From Bradyrhizobium zhengyangense (GTDB taxonomy: Bacteria > Pseudomonadota > Alphaproteobacteria > Rhizobiales > Xanthobacteraceae), in the NCBI RefSeq assembly GCF_022012435.1, contig NZ_JAKLUA010000001.1, forward strand, positions 496,001-560,000: a stretch of 64,000 nt of DNA, given 5' to 3'. The stretch's first letter is position 1; the number at the start of each line of letters is the position of its first letter. Below, piece by piece: positions 51,657 through 58,972 of the stretch. A model generated the notes under the pieces. The model ran no database searches, was not told the DNA's origin, and worked only from the letters and a program-made list of their open reading frames with translations. The position numbers and the translations under genes were made by a program.

Positions 51657-52364
51657 GTGTTCGCTCGCGCCACGGCCTTAGCCGTACTTGTCGCCACTTT
51701 GGCCGCCTTTGATGGTGCGGCCGCGCAAACGGCGAGCCTGCCGCCCGATACGATGGCGGCGCGGGTCGAGGCCTGTACGCCCTGCCACGGCAACAAAGGC
51801 GAAGGCACCAGCGATGTCTATTTCCCGCGCCTCGCCGGCAAGCCCGCGGGCTATCTCTACAATCAACTCCTCGCCTTCAAGAGTGGCCGGCGGAAGTACC
51901 CGCCGATGAATTACCTGCTGGAATTCCTCACCGATCCGTACTTGCAGCAAATGGCGGAGTATTTCGCCGATCAGCATCCGCCTTTGCCGCCCGTCGCAGC
52001 CAACGATGCGAGCCAGGAGGTGCTGCAGCGCGGTCAGCTCCTGGTGTCGCGTGGTGACCCTCAGCGCCAGATACCGGCTTGCGGGAGCTGCCACGGACCG
52101 GCCTTGACCGGAATGGAGCCGGGAATTCCGGGCCTGCTCGGACTGCGGCCGAACTACATCAGCGCGCAATTAGGGGCGTGGCGCTACGGCACCCGCACCG
52201 CGAAGGCCCCGGACTGCATGCAGCAGGTCGCTGCCCGGCTGACAGAGGAGGACGTCACGGCAGTCGCGGCATGGCTTGCAAGCCGTCAGGCCCCGGTGAA
52301 CCTTGCTCCGGTGCCCAAGGGCACCTACGTGCTGCCATTCGCCTGCGGCAGTGAAGGGGATTGA
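51657..52364 (+). CDS. Diheme cytochrome c, c4-like
   Basis: A 235-residue protein starting at GTG 51657, with GGAGG 9 bases upstream. Signal peptide FARATALAVLVATLAAFDGAAAQ. Two class I heme domains carry CTPCHG and CGSCHG, with the pattern of cytochrome c4 (FPRLAGKPAGYLYNQLLAFK). It should be a periplasmic electron carrier. As the first gene of the oxidase operon, it is the likely donor to the ba3-type enzyme. Confidence 0.88.
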   Translation: MFARATALAVLVATLAAFDGAAAQTASLPPDTMAARVEACTPCHGNKGEGTSDVYFPRLAGKPAGYLYNQLLAFKSGRRKYPPMNYLLEFLTDPYLQQMAEYFADQHPPLPPVAANDASQEVLQRGQLLVSRGDPQRQIPACGSCHGPALTGMEPGIPGLLGLRPNYISAQLGAWRYGTRTAKAPDCMQQVAARLTEEDVTAVAAWLASRQAPVNLAPVPKGTYVLPFACGSEGD

Positions 52365-52374
52365 GGAGATGGGG

Positions 52375-53625
52375 ATGCATTGGTGCTCACCAATCCTTGG
52401 CACGTGGCTGTTGCTCATGGCCGGTTCGACCGTGGAGGCGCAGCAGGTCGAGCCCGCCGGCACCAAACTCGTCGCGCGCGGCGAATATCTGGCGCGCGCC
52501 GGCGATTGCATTGCCTGCCACACTGCGCCGGAGGGCCGAACCTTCGCCGGCGGGCGCGCCATGCCAACACCGTTCGGGACTCTGTATTCGTCCAACATTA
52601 CGCCGGACCGGGAGACCGGGATTGGCAAATGGACCGCGGAGGACTTTTACAAGTCGATGCATTACGGCCGCTTTCCCGACGGTGGACTGATGTATCCGGC
52701 AATGCCTTTCGCGTCCTACACCAAGGTCACACGCGCCGACACCGACGCGATTTTCGCCTATTTGAAGTCGATCCCGCCGGTGAACCAGCGAAACCGCGAG
52801 CACGATCTGCGCTTCCCCTATGACAATCGCCAGCTCATCCTCGGCTGGCGCACGCTGTTCTTTAGTGAGGGCGAGTTCAAGCCCGATCCGAGCAAATCGG
52901 CCGAGTGGAACCGCGGCGCCTATCTGGTCGAGGGCCTCGGCCATTGCGGCATGTGCCATTCGCCGATCAACGCGCTTGGCGGCACGTCGCAGTCCGACGC
53001 CTTCAAGGGCGGTCTGATTCCCATGCAGAACTGGTACGCGCCCTCGCTCACCTCCAACCGCGAGGCGGGCCTCGGCGACTGGAGCATCAAGGACATCACC
53101 GATCTGCTCCAGACAGGCGTCTCCGCGCGCGGCGTGGTTTACGGGCCGATGGCCGAGGTCGTGCACAACAGCCTGCAATATCTCAATGACGAAGACACCA
53201 AGGCGATGGCGGTCTACCTCAAGGGCATCGCGGAAGGCTCGTCACCGCCGCCCGCAAGCTCCGTTCTGCCCAACACCGAGAGCAGCCTGCTGATCAGCCT
53301 CGGCAAGACCGTCTACGACAAGAATTGCGCGAGCTGTCACGGCACGCAGGGCGAAGGCAAGCCGCCACACTGGCCGCCGCTCGCCAACAATCAGTCGATC
53401 GAGATGCAGTCGGCGGTCAACCCGATCCGCATGGTGCTCAACGGCGGCTATCCGCCGGGTACCAAGGGCAACCCGATGCCCTATGGCATGCCGCCCTTCG
53501 CGGGCCTCCTCTCCGACAACGAGGTCGCCGCCGTCGTCTCCTACATCCGCACCGCCTGGGGCAATCGTGGCTCGCCGGTCTCGGCGCGCGAGGCCAACGA
53601 GCTGCGCTCCGCGCCTTTGAATTGA
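52375..53625 (+). CDS. Triheme cytochrome c, alcohol-dehydrogenase-subunit type
   Basis: A 416-residue protein. ATG 52375 is 6 bases after AGGAG; ATG 52369 is less good. The signal peptide is HWCSPILGTWLLLMAGSTVEA. Three heme sites are seen: CIACHT, CGMCHS and CASCHG, in the arrangement of the cytochrome subunits of membrane alcohol and gluconate dehydrogenases (GRAMPTPFGTLYSSNITPD). No dehydrogenase flavoprotein or quinoprotein gene is adjacent, so it probably passes electrons among the operon's cytochromes or to the oxidase. Confidence 0.9.
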   Translation: MHWCSPILGTWLLLMAGSTVEAQQVEPAGTKLVARGEYLARAGDCIACHTAPEGRTFAGGRAMPTPFGTLYSSNITPDRETGIGKWTAEDFYKSMHYGRFPDGGLMYPAMPFASYTKVTRADTDAIFAYLKSIPPVNQRNREHDLRFPYDNRQLILGWRTLFFSEGEFKPDPSKSAEWNRGAYLVEGLGHCGMCHSPINALGGTSQSDAFKGGLIPMQNWYAPSLTSNREAGLGDWSIKDITDLLQTGVSARGVVYGPMAEVVHNSLQYLNDEDTKAMAVYLKGIAEGSSPPPASSVLPNTESSLLISLGKTVYDKNCASCHGTQGEGKPPHWPPLANNQSIEMQSAVNPIRMVLNGGYPPGTKGNPMPYGMPPFAGLLSDNEVAAVVSYIRTAWGNRGSPVSAREANELRSAPLN

Positions 53626-53633
53626 GATCCGCC

Positions 53634-53810
53634 ATGTTCAATTCCGATCCTCCAACCAGCCCAGCAGCCGCCGATCAGGCCGTCGAGGAAGTCGTTGCCC
53701 AGGGGCCTTCAGGGGCGATTGTGCTGGCCGGCATCGCCACGGCCTGCGTGGTCGCGATGTGGCTCGCGTTCTATCTGTTCGTCTTCCTGCCGCGCGGGTC
53801 GCTGCAATGA
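53634..53810 (+). CDS. Small membrane subunit of ba3-type oxidase (subunit IIa-like)
   Basis: A 58-residue protein with one hydrophobic helix (AIVLAGIATACVVAMWLAFYLFVFLP). Its position directly before a CuA subunit and its single helix match subunit IIa of Thermus-type ba3 oxidases. Its stop overlaps the start of subunit II (ATGA), so the two are probably made together. Confidence 0.72.
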   Translation: MFNSDPPTSPAAADQAVEEVVAQGPSGAIVLAGIATACVVAMWLAFYLFVFLPRGSLQ

Positions 53811-54370
53811 GCACAGGGCAAGCCCACGGCAGCGTCGAGGTCGCGGCGCGCGTCGAGCGGCGCTGGGCCACGATTGCCGTGATCATCATCGTGGGCATGG
53901 CGTTGCTCGCGGCTTTCGCCGGCATCCATCGTGCGACCATGCCGCAGCCGCGGGTCGAGACCACCGATCCCTCGCGCATCCATCTCTCGGGCGAGTTCGT
54001 CGAGAGCAATCTCGGCAGCGTGCTGGAAGCCAACGGCAATGTCACCGTGCGCGCGATCGGCCAGCAATATTCCTTCACGCCGGCCTGCATCGTGGTGCCC
54101 GTCGATACGCCGATCACGCTGCGCGCGACCAGCGCCGACGTCGTGCACGGCATCCTGGTCCAGGGCACCAACGTCAACACCATGCTGGTGCCGGGCTACA
54201 TCTCCGAGCAGCTGATGCGCTTTACGAAGACCGGCGACTATCTGATGCCCTGCCAGGAGTTCTGCTCCTTCGGCCATGAAGGCATGTGGGGCAAGATCAA
54301 GGTGATCGACAAGACTGACTTCGCAAATCGCGCGAAGGCCGGCGGGAGGCTGAGCTGTGTTGGTCAATAG
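53807..54370 (+). CDS. ba3-type cytochrome oxidase subunit II (CuA)
   Basis: A 187-residue protein from ATG 53807. One N-terminal membrane anchor (TIAVIIIVGMALLAAFAGI) is followed by a cupredoxin domain. The CuA ligands are in CQEFCSFGHEGM (two Cys, His, Met) with HGILVQGTNV earlier. It takes electrons from cytochrome c and passes them to subunit I. Subunit I starts inside its last codons. The length, short for subunit II, fits the B family of heme-copper oxidases. Confidence 0.93.
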   Translation: MSTGQAHGSVEVAARVERRWATIAVIIIVGMALLAAFAGIHRATMPQPRVETTDPSRIHLSGEFVESNLGSVLEANGNVTVRAIGQQYSFTPACIVVPVDTPITLRATSADVVHGILVQGTNVNTMLVPGYISEQLMRFTKTGDYLMPCQEFCSFGHEGMWGKIKVIDKTDFANRAKAGGRLSCVGQ

Positions 54371-55976
54371 GAAGCTCATTCTCGCCCATTTCTGGCTGGC
54401 GTTTGCGGTGTTCGGCGTCGCGCTGACGCTTGGCGCCTGGCAGATGTTCATTCGTAGCCCGCTCGGCACCTGGCTCTCCAACCCCGAACTCTATTACCGC
54501 TCGCTGACCGCGCACGGCACTGTCATGGGCTACGTGTTCCCGACGCTGGTCGCGATGGGATTTGGCTATGCCATCAGCGAGTCCGCGCTGGAGCAGCGCC
54601 TGGTCGGCGTGCGCTGGGCCTGGACCGGATTCTGGCTGATCGTCGCCGGCAGCATCATGGCGGTGATCCCGATCGCGCTCGGGCGCGCCTCCGTGCTCTA
54701 CACGTTCTATCCGCCGCTGATCGGCAACATCTTCTACTACCTCGGGGTCGTGCTGGTCGTGGTCGGCTCCTGGATCTGGGTCGCGCTGATGTCGATTAAC
54801 TTGCGCATCTGGCGCAAGGCCCATCCTGGGGCGCCGGTGCCGCTCGCGATGTTCGCCAATGTCGCCGGCTCCTATCTCTGGGCCTGGACCGCGGTCGGCG
54901 CAGCGCTCGAGTTGCTGCTCCAGATCATTCCCGTCGCCGCGGGGCTAAAGAACACCATCGATGCGGGGCTTGCCCGGGTGTTCTTCTCCTGGACGCTCCA
55001 CGCCATCGTCTATTTCTGGCTGATGCCGACCTACATCGCCTATTACACGATCGTGCCGCGCGCAATCGGCGGCCGGGTCTACTCGGACAGCATGGCGCGG
55101 ATCTCCTTCATCCTGTTCCTGGTGGTGGCCATGCCCATCGGCATGCACCACACCTTCGCCGATCCGCAAGTCGGCGCCGGCTTCAAGTTCATCCATTCGG
55201 CTTTCACCGCGCTCGTGGCGCTGCCGACGTTGCTCACGGTGTTCACGATCTGCGCCTCGGTCGAGATCGCGGCGCGGCTTCGCGGTGGCCGCGGCCTGTT
55301 CGGCTGGCTCAGGGCCCTGCCCTGGGACAACCCGATGATGCTGGCGTTGGCGTTCTCGTTCGTCATGCTCGGCTTTGGCGGCGCCGGCGGGCTCATCAAC
55401 ATGAGCTATCAGCTCGATGCGTCCATCCACAACACCCAGTGGATCACCGGTCATTTCCACCTGATCTTCGGCGGCGCCATCGTCATCATGTATTTTGCGA
55501 TCGCCTATGATCTATGGCCGCATCTGACCGGACGCGAACTGATCGATGTCCGTCTTATCCGCACCCAGCTGTGGCTGTGGTTCATCGGCATGGTCGTCAC
55601 CACCTTCCCGTGGCACTGGGTCGGCATTTTGGGCATGCCGCGCCGCATGGCCTATTTCGACTTCGCCGATCCCGCGATCGCGCCGCAGGCGCTTTCGGTG
55701 ATATTCTCCGCGATCGGCGGCTTCGTCCTGCTGACCTCGGGGATCATGTTCATTGTCATCCTAGCGCGCGGCATGCGTGCGCCTCAGGTCGACGCCGGCG
55801 CCTATCGCTTTGCGGTCGCCGTGCACCAGCCGGCAACCGTGCCCGTTGCACTCAACACCCATGCGCTGTGGGTGGCATTGATGATCGCGCTCACCATCAC
55901 CAACTACGGCTATCCGATCCTCAACCTCGCGACCACGGGGACATCGGTGCCAGCCGTCTATGTGGGAGCGCAGTGA
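54357..55976 (+). CDS. ba3-type (B-family) cytochrome oxidase subunit I
   Basis: A 539-residue membrane protein. GTG 54357 follows GGGAGG by 7 bases and overlaps subunit II by 14. About 13 helices. The low-spin heme His is in AHGTVMGYVFP. The copper B site is LHAIVYFWLMPTY, where the His-x3-Tyr pair gives the cross-linked Tyr at the place used by ba3 oxidases, plus MHHTFAD. The heme a3/b ligands are in GHFHLIFGGA. There is no proton D-channel motif of the A family. It reduces oxygen to water and pumps protons, probably with high affinity. Confidence 0.95.
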   Translation: MLVNRKLILAHFWLAFAVFGVALTLGAWQMFIRSPLGTWLSNPELYYRSLTAHGTVMGYVFPTLVAMGFGYAISESALEQRLVGVRWAWTGFWLIVAGSIMAVIPIALGRASVLYTFYPPLIGNIFYYLGVVLVVVGSWIWVALMSINLRIWRKAHPGAPVPLAMFANVAGSYLWAWTAVGAALELLLQIIPVAAGLKNTIDAGLARVFFSWTLHAIVYFWLMPTYIAYYTIVPRAIGGRVYSDSMARISFILFLVVAMPIGMHHTFADPQVGAGFKFIHSAFTALVALPTLLTVFTICASVEIAARLRGGRGLFGWLRALPWDNPMMLALAFSFVMLGFGGAGGLINMSYQLDASIHNTQWITGHFHLIFGGAIVIMYFAIAYDLWPHLTGRELIDVRLIRTQLWLWFIGMVVTTFPWHWVGILGMPRRMAYFDFADPAIAPQALSVIFSAIGGFVLLTSGIMFIVILARGMRAPQVDAGAYRFAVAVHQPATVPVALNTHALWVALMIALTITNYGYPILNLATTGTSVPAVYVGAQ

Positions 55977-56791
55977 TGAGCGCCCGCGACCTTTTCTCCC
56001 TCAACAATCCTCATTTCACGCGGGGCGTCGGCATCATTGCCGCAATCCTGATTGTGACCGCGATTGCCGGCTTTATCGTGCTGCCCTTTGCCCAGCCCTG
56101 GATCCAGTTCGCCAATGTCTGGGACGCGATCTGTAGCGCCGCAGGCGTGGTACAACGGACCGCGACCGTCGCAGCGCCCGAAGAGACAAAACGTCTGTCC
56201 GATGTCGTCCTGACCTCGCATACGCTGTCGCGTCCAAGCCAGGAAGCGATCGGCCGCGGTGCGACGCTGGCGCAGCGCTGTGCCATCTGTCACGGTCCGA
56301 CCGGCATTAGCCGCGCAGACTCGCCGAACCTCGCCGGCCAATATGCCGCCGTGATCTACAAGGAGCTGCACGATTTCCGCTCCGGTGCGCGCAGCAATGC
56401 CGTGATGTCGCCGTTTGCCGTCAACCTGACCGACGATGAAATCGCCGACCTCTCAAACTATTATGCTTATTTGCCACGGCTTCCGGCCTATCACCCGACG
56501 CCGCAACTACCGAAGCCCAACATCGTCATCTTTGGTGCGCCGCTGCGCGGCATCGCACCCTGCGGCGCCTGCCATGGCAGCCTCGACAACAAGACCGGCA
56601 GCCCGTGGCTGGAAGGACAGTCCGAGGCCTACATGAAAGCTCAGCTCCAGGCGTTTGCCGAAGGCGAGCGCCGCAATGACATCAGCCAGCAGATGCGCAA
56701 CATCGCCCGCGCGATGACGCCTCAGGAGATTGATGCTGCCGCAGCGTATTACGCCTCGCAGCCGCCGGATGTCGTCAAAGCCGTGGATTGA
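55976..56791 (+). CDS. Membrane-anchored diheme cytochrome c
   Basis: A 271-residue protein from ATG 55976, which overlaps the previous stop by one base. An N-terminal helix (GVGIIAAILIVTAIAGFIVLPF) anchors two class I cytochrome domains with CAICHG and CGACHG, similar to c4. It is the sixth and last gene of the oxidase operon and could be the subunit that docks soluble cytochromes. It ends base-to-base with the convergent ratA/COQ10-like gene. Confidence 0.88.
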   Translation: MSARDLFSLNNPHFTRGVGIIAAILIVTAIAGFIVLPFAQPWIQFANVWDAICSAAGVVQRTATVAAPEETKRLSDVVLTSHTLSRPSQEAIGRGATLAQRCAICHGPTGISRADSPNLAGQYAAVIYKELHDFRSGARSNAVMSPFAVNLTDDEIADLSNYYAYLPRLPAYHPTPQLPKPNIVIFGAPLRGIAPCGACHGSLDNKTGSPWLEGQSEAYMKAQLQAFAEGERRNDISQQMRNIARAMTPQEIDAAAAYYASQPPDVVKAVD

Positions 56792-57274
56792 TCAGGACGA
56801 CGCCAGCTTCGGCCGGCCGTAGATCGCATCCGCCCGCTTTTCGAACGCGGTTGAAAACCGCGCAAACGCCGCGTCGAACATCGAGCCCATCAGCATCGCC
56901 AGCATGCGGCTCTTGAATTCATAGGCGAGGAAGAAGCCGACGTCGCAGAATTCATTGCCGTCCTGCTGGCCTCTCGCCTCGAACGTCCAGCGATTTTCGA
57001 GATTACTGAAGGGACCTTGCAGATATTCGACCAGGATCTTCAGATTCGCGCGGTCGAGCGTCACGCGGCTGGTGAAGGATTCCTTGACCAGCTTGAACGA
57101 CACAGTCATGTCGGCGACCAGCACCTCGGTGCCGTCGGGCTTCGCCATCCGCTGGCGGATTTTCAGCGCGCTGCACAGCGGCACGAATTCCGGGTAACGC
57201 TCGACGTCGGCGACCAGATCAAACATCTCGGGTGCGCTGTGATTGACACGGCGCTTGCTCGAAAATTTGGGCAT
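56792..57274 (-). CDS. RatA/COQ10-like START-domain protein
   Basis: A 160-residue protein with the COQ10/RatA pattern: RRVNHSAPEMFDLVADVERY and PEFVPLCSAL, then VEYLQGPFSNLENRW. COQ10 binds ubiquinone and is needed for its use in respiration; E. coli RatA was described as a ribosome-association toxin. In alphaproteobacteria the quinone role is usually assumed. It follows lipA by 6 bases, a pairing seen in many relatives. Confidence 0.9.
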   Translation of the reverse strand: MPKFSSKRRVNHSAPEMFDLVADVERYPEFVPLCSALKIRQRMAKPDGTEVLVADMTVSFKLVKESFTSRVTLDRANLKILVEYLQGPFSNLENRWTFEARGQQDGNEFCDVGFFLAYEFKSRMLAMLMGSMFDAAFARFSTAFEKRADAIYGRPKLASS

Positions 57275-57280
57275 ATCGGT

Positions 57281-58237
57281 TCAGCGCGCGGTCGCGGCCC
57301 GAGCGGCCTTCAGTCTCGCAAAGTCCTCGCCGGCGTGATGCGACGAGCGTGTCAGCGGGCTCGCCGACACCATCAGGAAGCCCTTGGTGTAGGCGACCTT
57401 CTCGTAAGAACTGAACTCGTCCGGCGGCACGTAGCGCATCACGGCGTGGTGCTTGCGGGTCGGCTGGAGATATTGCCCGATGGTCAGGAAATCGACGTCG
57501 GCCGAGCGCAGATCGTCCATCACCTGCTGCACCTCGTGGCGCTCCTCGCCGAGGCCGACCATGATGCCTGATTTGGTGAAGATGGTGGGATCGAGCTCCT
57601 TGACCCGCTGCAGCAGCCGGATCGAGTGGAAGTAGCGCGCACCGGGCCGCACCGTGAGATAGCGCGACGGCACGGTCTCGAGATTGTGGTTGAATACGTC
57701 GGGCCGCGCGGCGACGACGACTTCGAGCGCTCCCTCCTTGCGCAAAAAGTCCGGCGTCAGGATCTCGATGGTGGTCGAGGGACAGGCGGCGCGGATGGCG
57801 CGGATGGTCTGGGCAAAATGCTCGGCTCCGCCATCGGCGAGATCGTCGCGGTCGACCGAGGTGATGACGACGTGGGCGAGACCCAGCTTGGCGACAGCCT
57901 CTGCGACGTTCTGCGGCTCGGCCGTATCCAGCGCGTTGGGCAGGCCGGTCTTGACGTTGCAGAAGGCGCAGGCGCGGGTGCAGGTGTCGCCCATGATCAT
58001 GAAGGTCGCGTGCTTCTTGTCCCAGCACTCGCCGATGTTCGGGCAGCCGGCCTCCTCGCACACCGTGTGCAGGCCGTTGGCACGCACGATGTTGCGGGTG
58101 TCGGCATAGCCGCGGGTGTTGGGCGCGCGCACGCGAATCCAGTCCGGCTTCGGCGGCGAAGCGGAATCAGGGCGGTTCACCTTTTCGGGGTGGCGCGGGC
58201 GCAGCGGGTTCGTGATGGTATCGACAATAACGACCAT
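57281..58237 (-). CDS. lipA: Lipoyl synthase
   Basis: A 318-residue radical-SAM enzyme. The auxiliary cluster site is [13 protein letters not shown] and the radical cluster site CTRACAFC (C-x3-C-x2-C). It inserts two sulfurs into octanoyl groups on lipoyl proteins such as pyruvate dehydrogenase. It is divergent from the methyladenine glycosylase gene across 130 bases. Confidence 0.97.
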   Translation of the reverse strand: MVVIVDTITNPLRPRHPEKVNRPDSASPPKPDWIRVRAPNTRGYADTRNIVRANGLHTVCEEAGCPNIGECWDKKHATFMIMGDTCTRACAFCNVKTGLPNALDTAEPQNVAEAVAKLGLAHVVITSVDRDDLADGGAEHFAQTIRAIRAACPSTTIEILTPDFLRKEGALEVVVAARPDVFNHNLETVPSRYLTVRPGARYFHSIRLLQRVKELDPTIFTKSGIMVGLGEERHEVQQVMDDLRSADVDFLTIGQYLQPTRKHHAVMRYVPPDEFSSYEKVAYTKGFLMVSASPLTRSSHHAGEDFARLKAARAATAR

Positions 58238-58367
58238 GATCTGTCCGGTCTGTTCAGGTCCTACCTAGTCGGTCTGGCTGCCTGCCGCAACCCGGCTCGC
58301 GCCGCTTCAGGGAACATGGCAGATATGGGCAATATCCTGCTCTGTTCTCAGGCGATTCTCACCTCGA

Positions 58368-58970
58368 ATGGCTCCAGTCTCGAAGACTTCCACACCCCGG
58401 CTCGGCAAAGCCCTGAAGCGCGGCTTTTTCGACCGCGACGTCCGCGAGGTCGCTCACGACCTGATCGGGGCCACCATGCTGGTCGACGGCGTCGGCGGGA
58501 TCATCGTCGAGGTCGAGGCCTATCATCATACCGAGCCGGCGGCGCACTCCTACAATGGCCCGACGCCGCGGAACCAGATCATGTTCGGTCCGCCCGGCTT
58601 TGCTTATGTCTACCGCTCCTACGGCATCCACTGGTGCGTCAACTTCGTCTGCGAGGCCGCAGGCTCGGCCAGCGCCGTGCTGATCCGTGCGCTGGAGCCG
58701 ACCCATGGCCTCGCCGCAATGCGCCGACGGCGCCATCTCCAGGAGGTGCACGCACTGTGCTCGGGTCCGGGCAAGCTGACCGAGGCGCTCGGCATCACCA
58801 TCGCGCACAACACCCTGCCCTTGGACCGGCCGCCGATCGCGCTGCATGCGCGGACGGAGGATCTCGAGGTCGCAACTGGCATCCGGATCGGCATCACCAA
58901 GGCGGTCGAGCTACCCTGGCGCTATGGCGTCAAGGGCTCGAAATTCCTCAGCAAGCCGTTTCCGAAATAG
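58368..58970 (+). CDS. DNA-3-methyladenine glycosylase (AAG/MPG family)
   Basis: A 200-residue protein from ATG 58368. [35 protein letters not shown] and HWCVNFVC match the AAG family of eukaryotic type found in many bacteria; the catalytic Glu is in VEVEAY. It removes alkylated purines from DNA. It ends 2 bases from the convergent valS stop. Confidence 0.93.
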   Translation: MAPVSKTSTPRLGKALKRGFFDRDVREVAHDLIGATMLVDGVGGIIVEVEAYHHTEPAAHSYNGPTPRNQIMFGPPGFAYVYRSYGIHWCVNFVCEAAGSASAVLIRALEPTHGLAAMRRRRHLQEVHALCSGPGKLTEALGITIAHNTLPLDRPPIALHARTEDLEVATGIRIGITKAVELPWRYGVKGSKFLSKPFPK

Positions 58971-58972
58971 GC

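Noticed and set aside
51436..51681. An 81-codon frame upstream of the oxidase operon
   Set aside because: It runs into the first cytochrome gene, has no family match and would hide the operator-like palindrome. Translation is not supported.
52398..52415. A sigma-54-like sequence TGGCACGTGGCTGTTGCT
   Set aside because: The GG and GC elements are 12 rather than 10 bases apart and it lies inside the signal-peptide codons of the triheme cytochrome.
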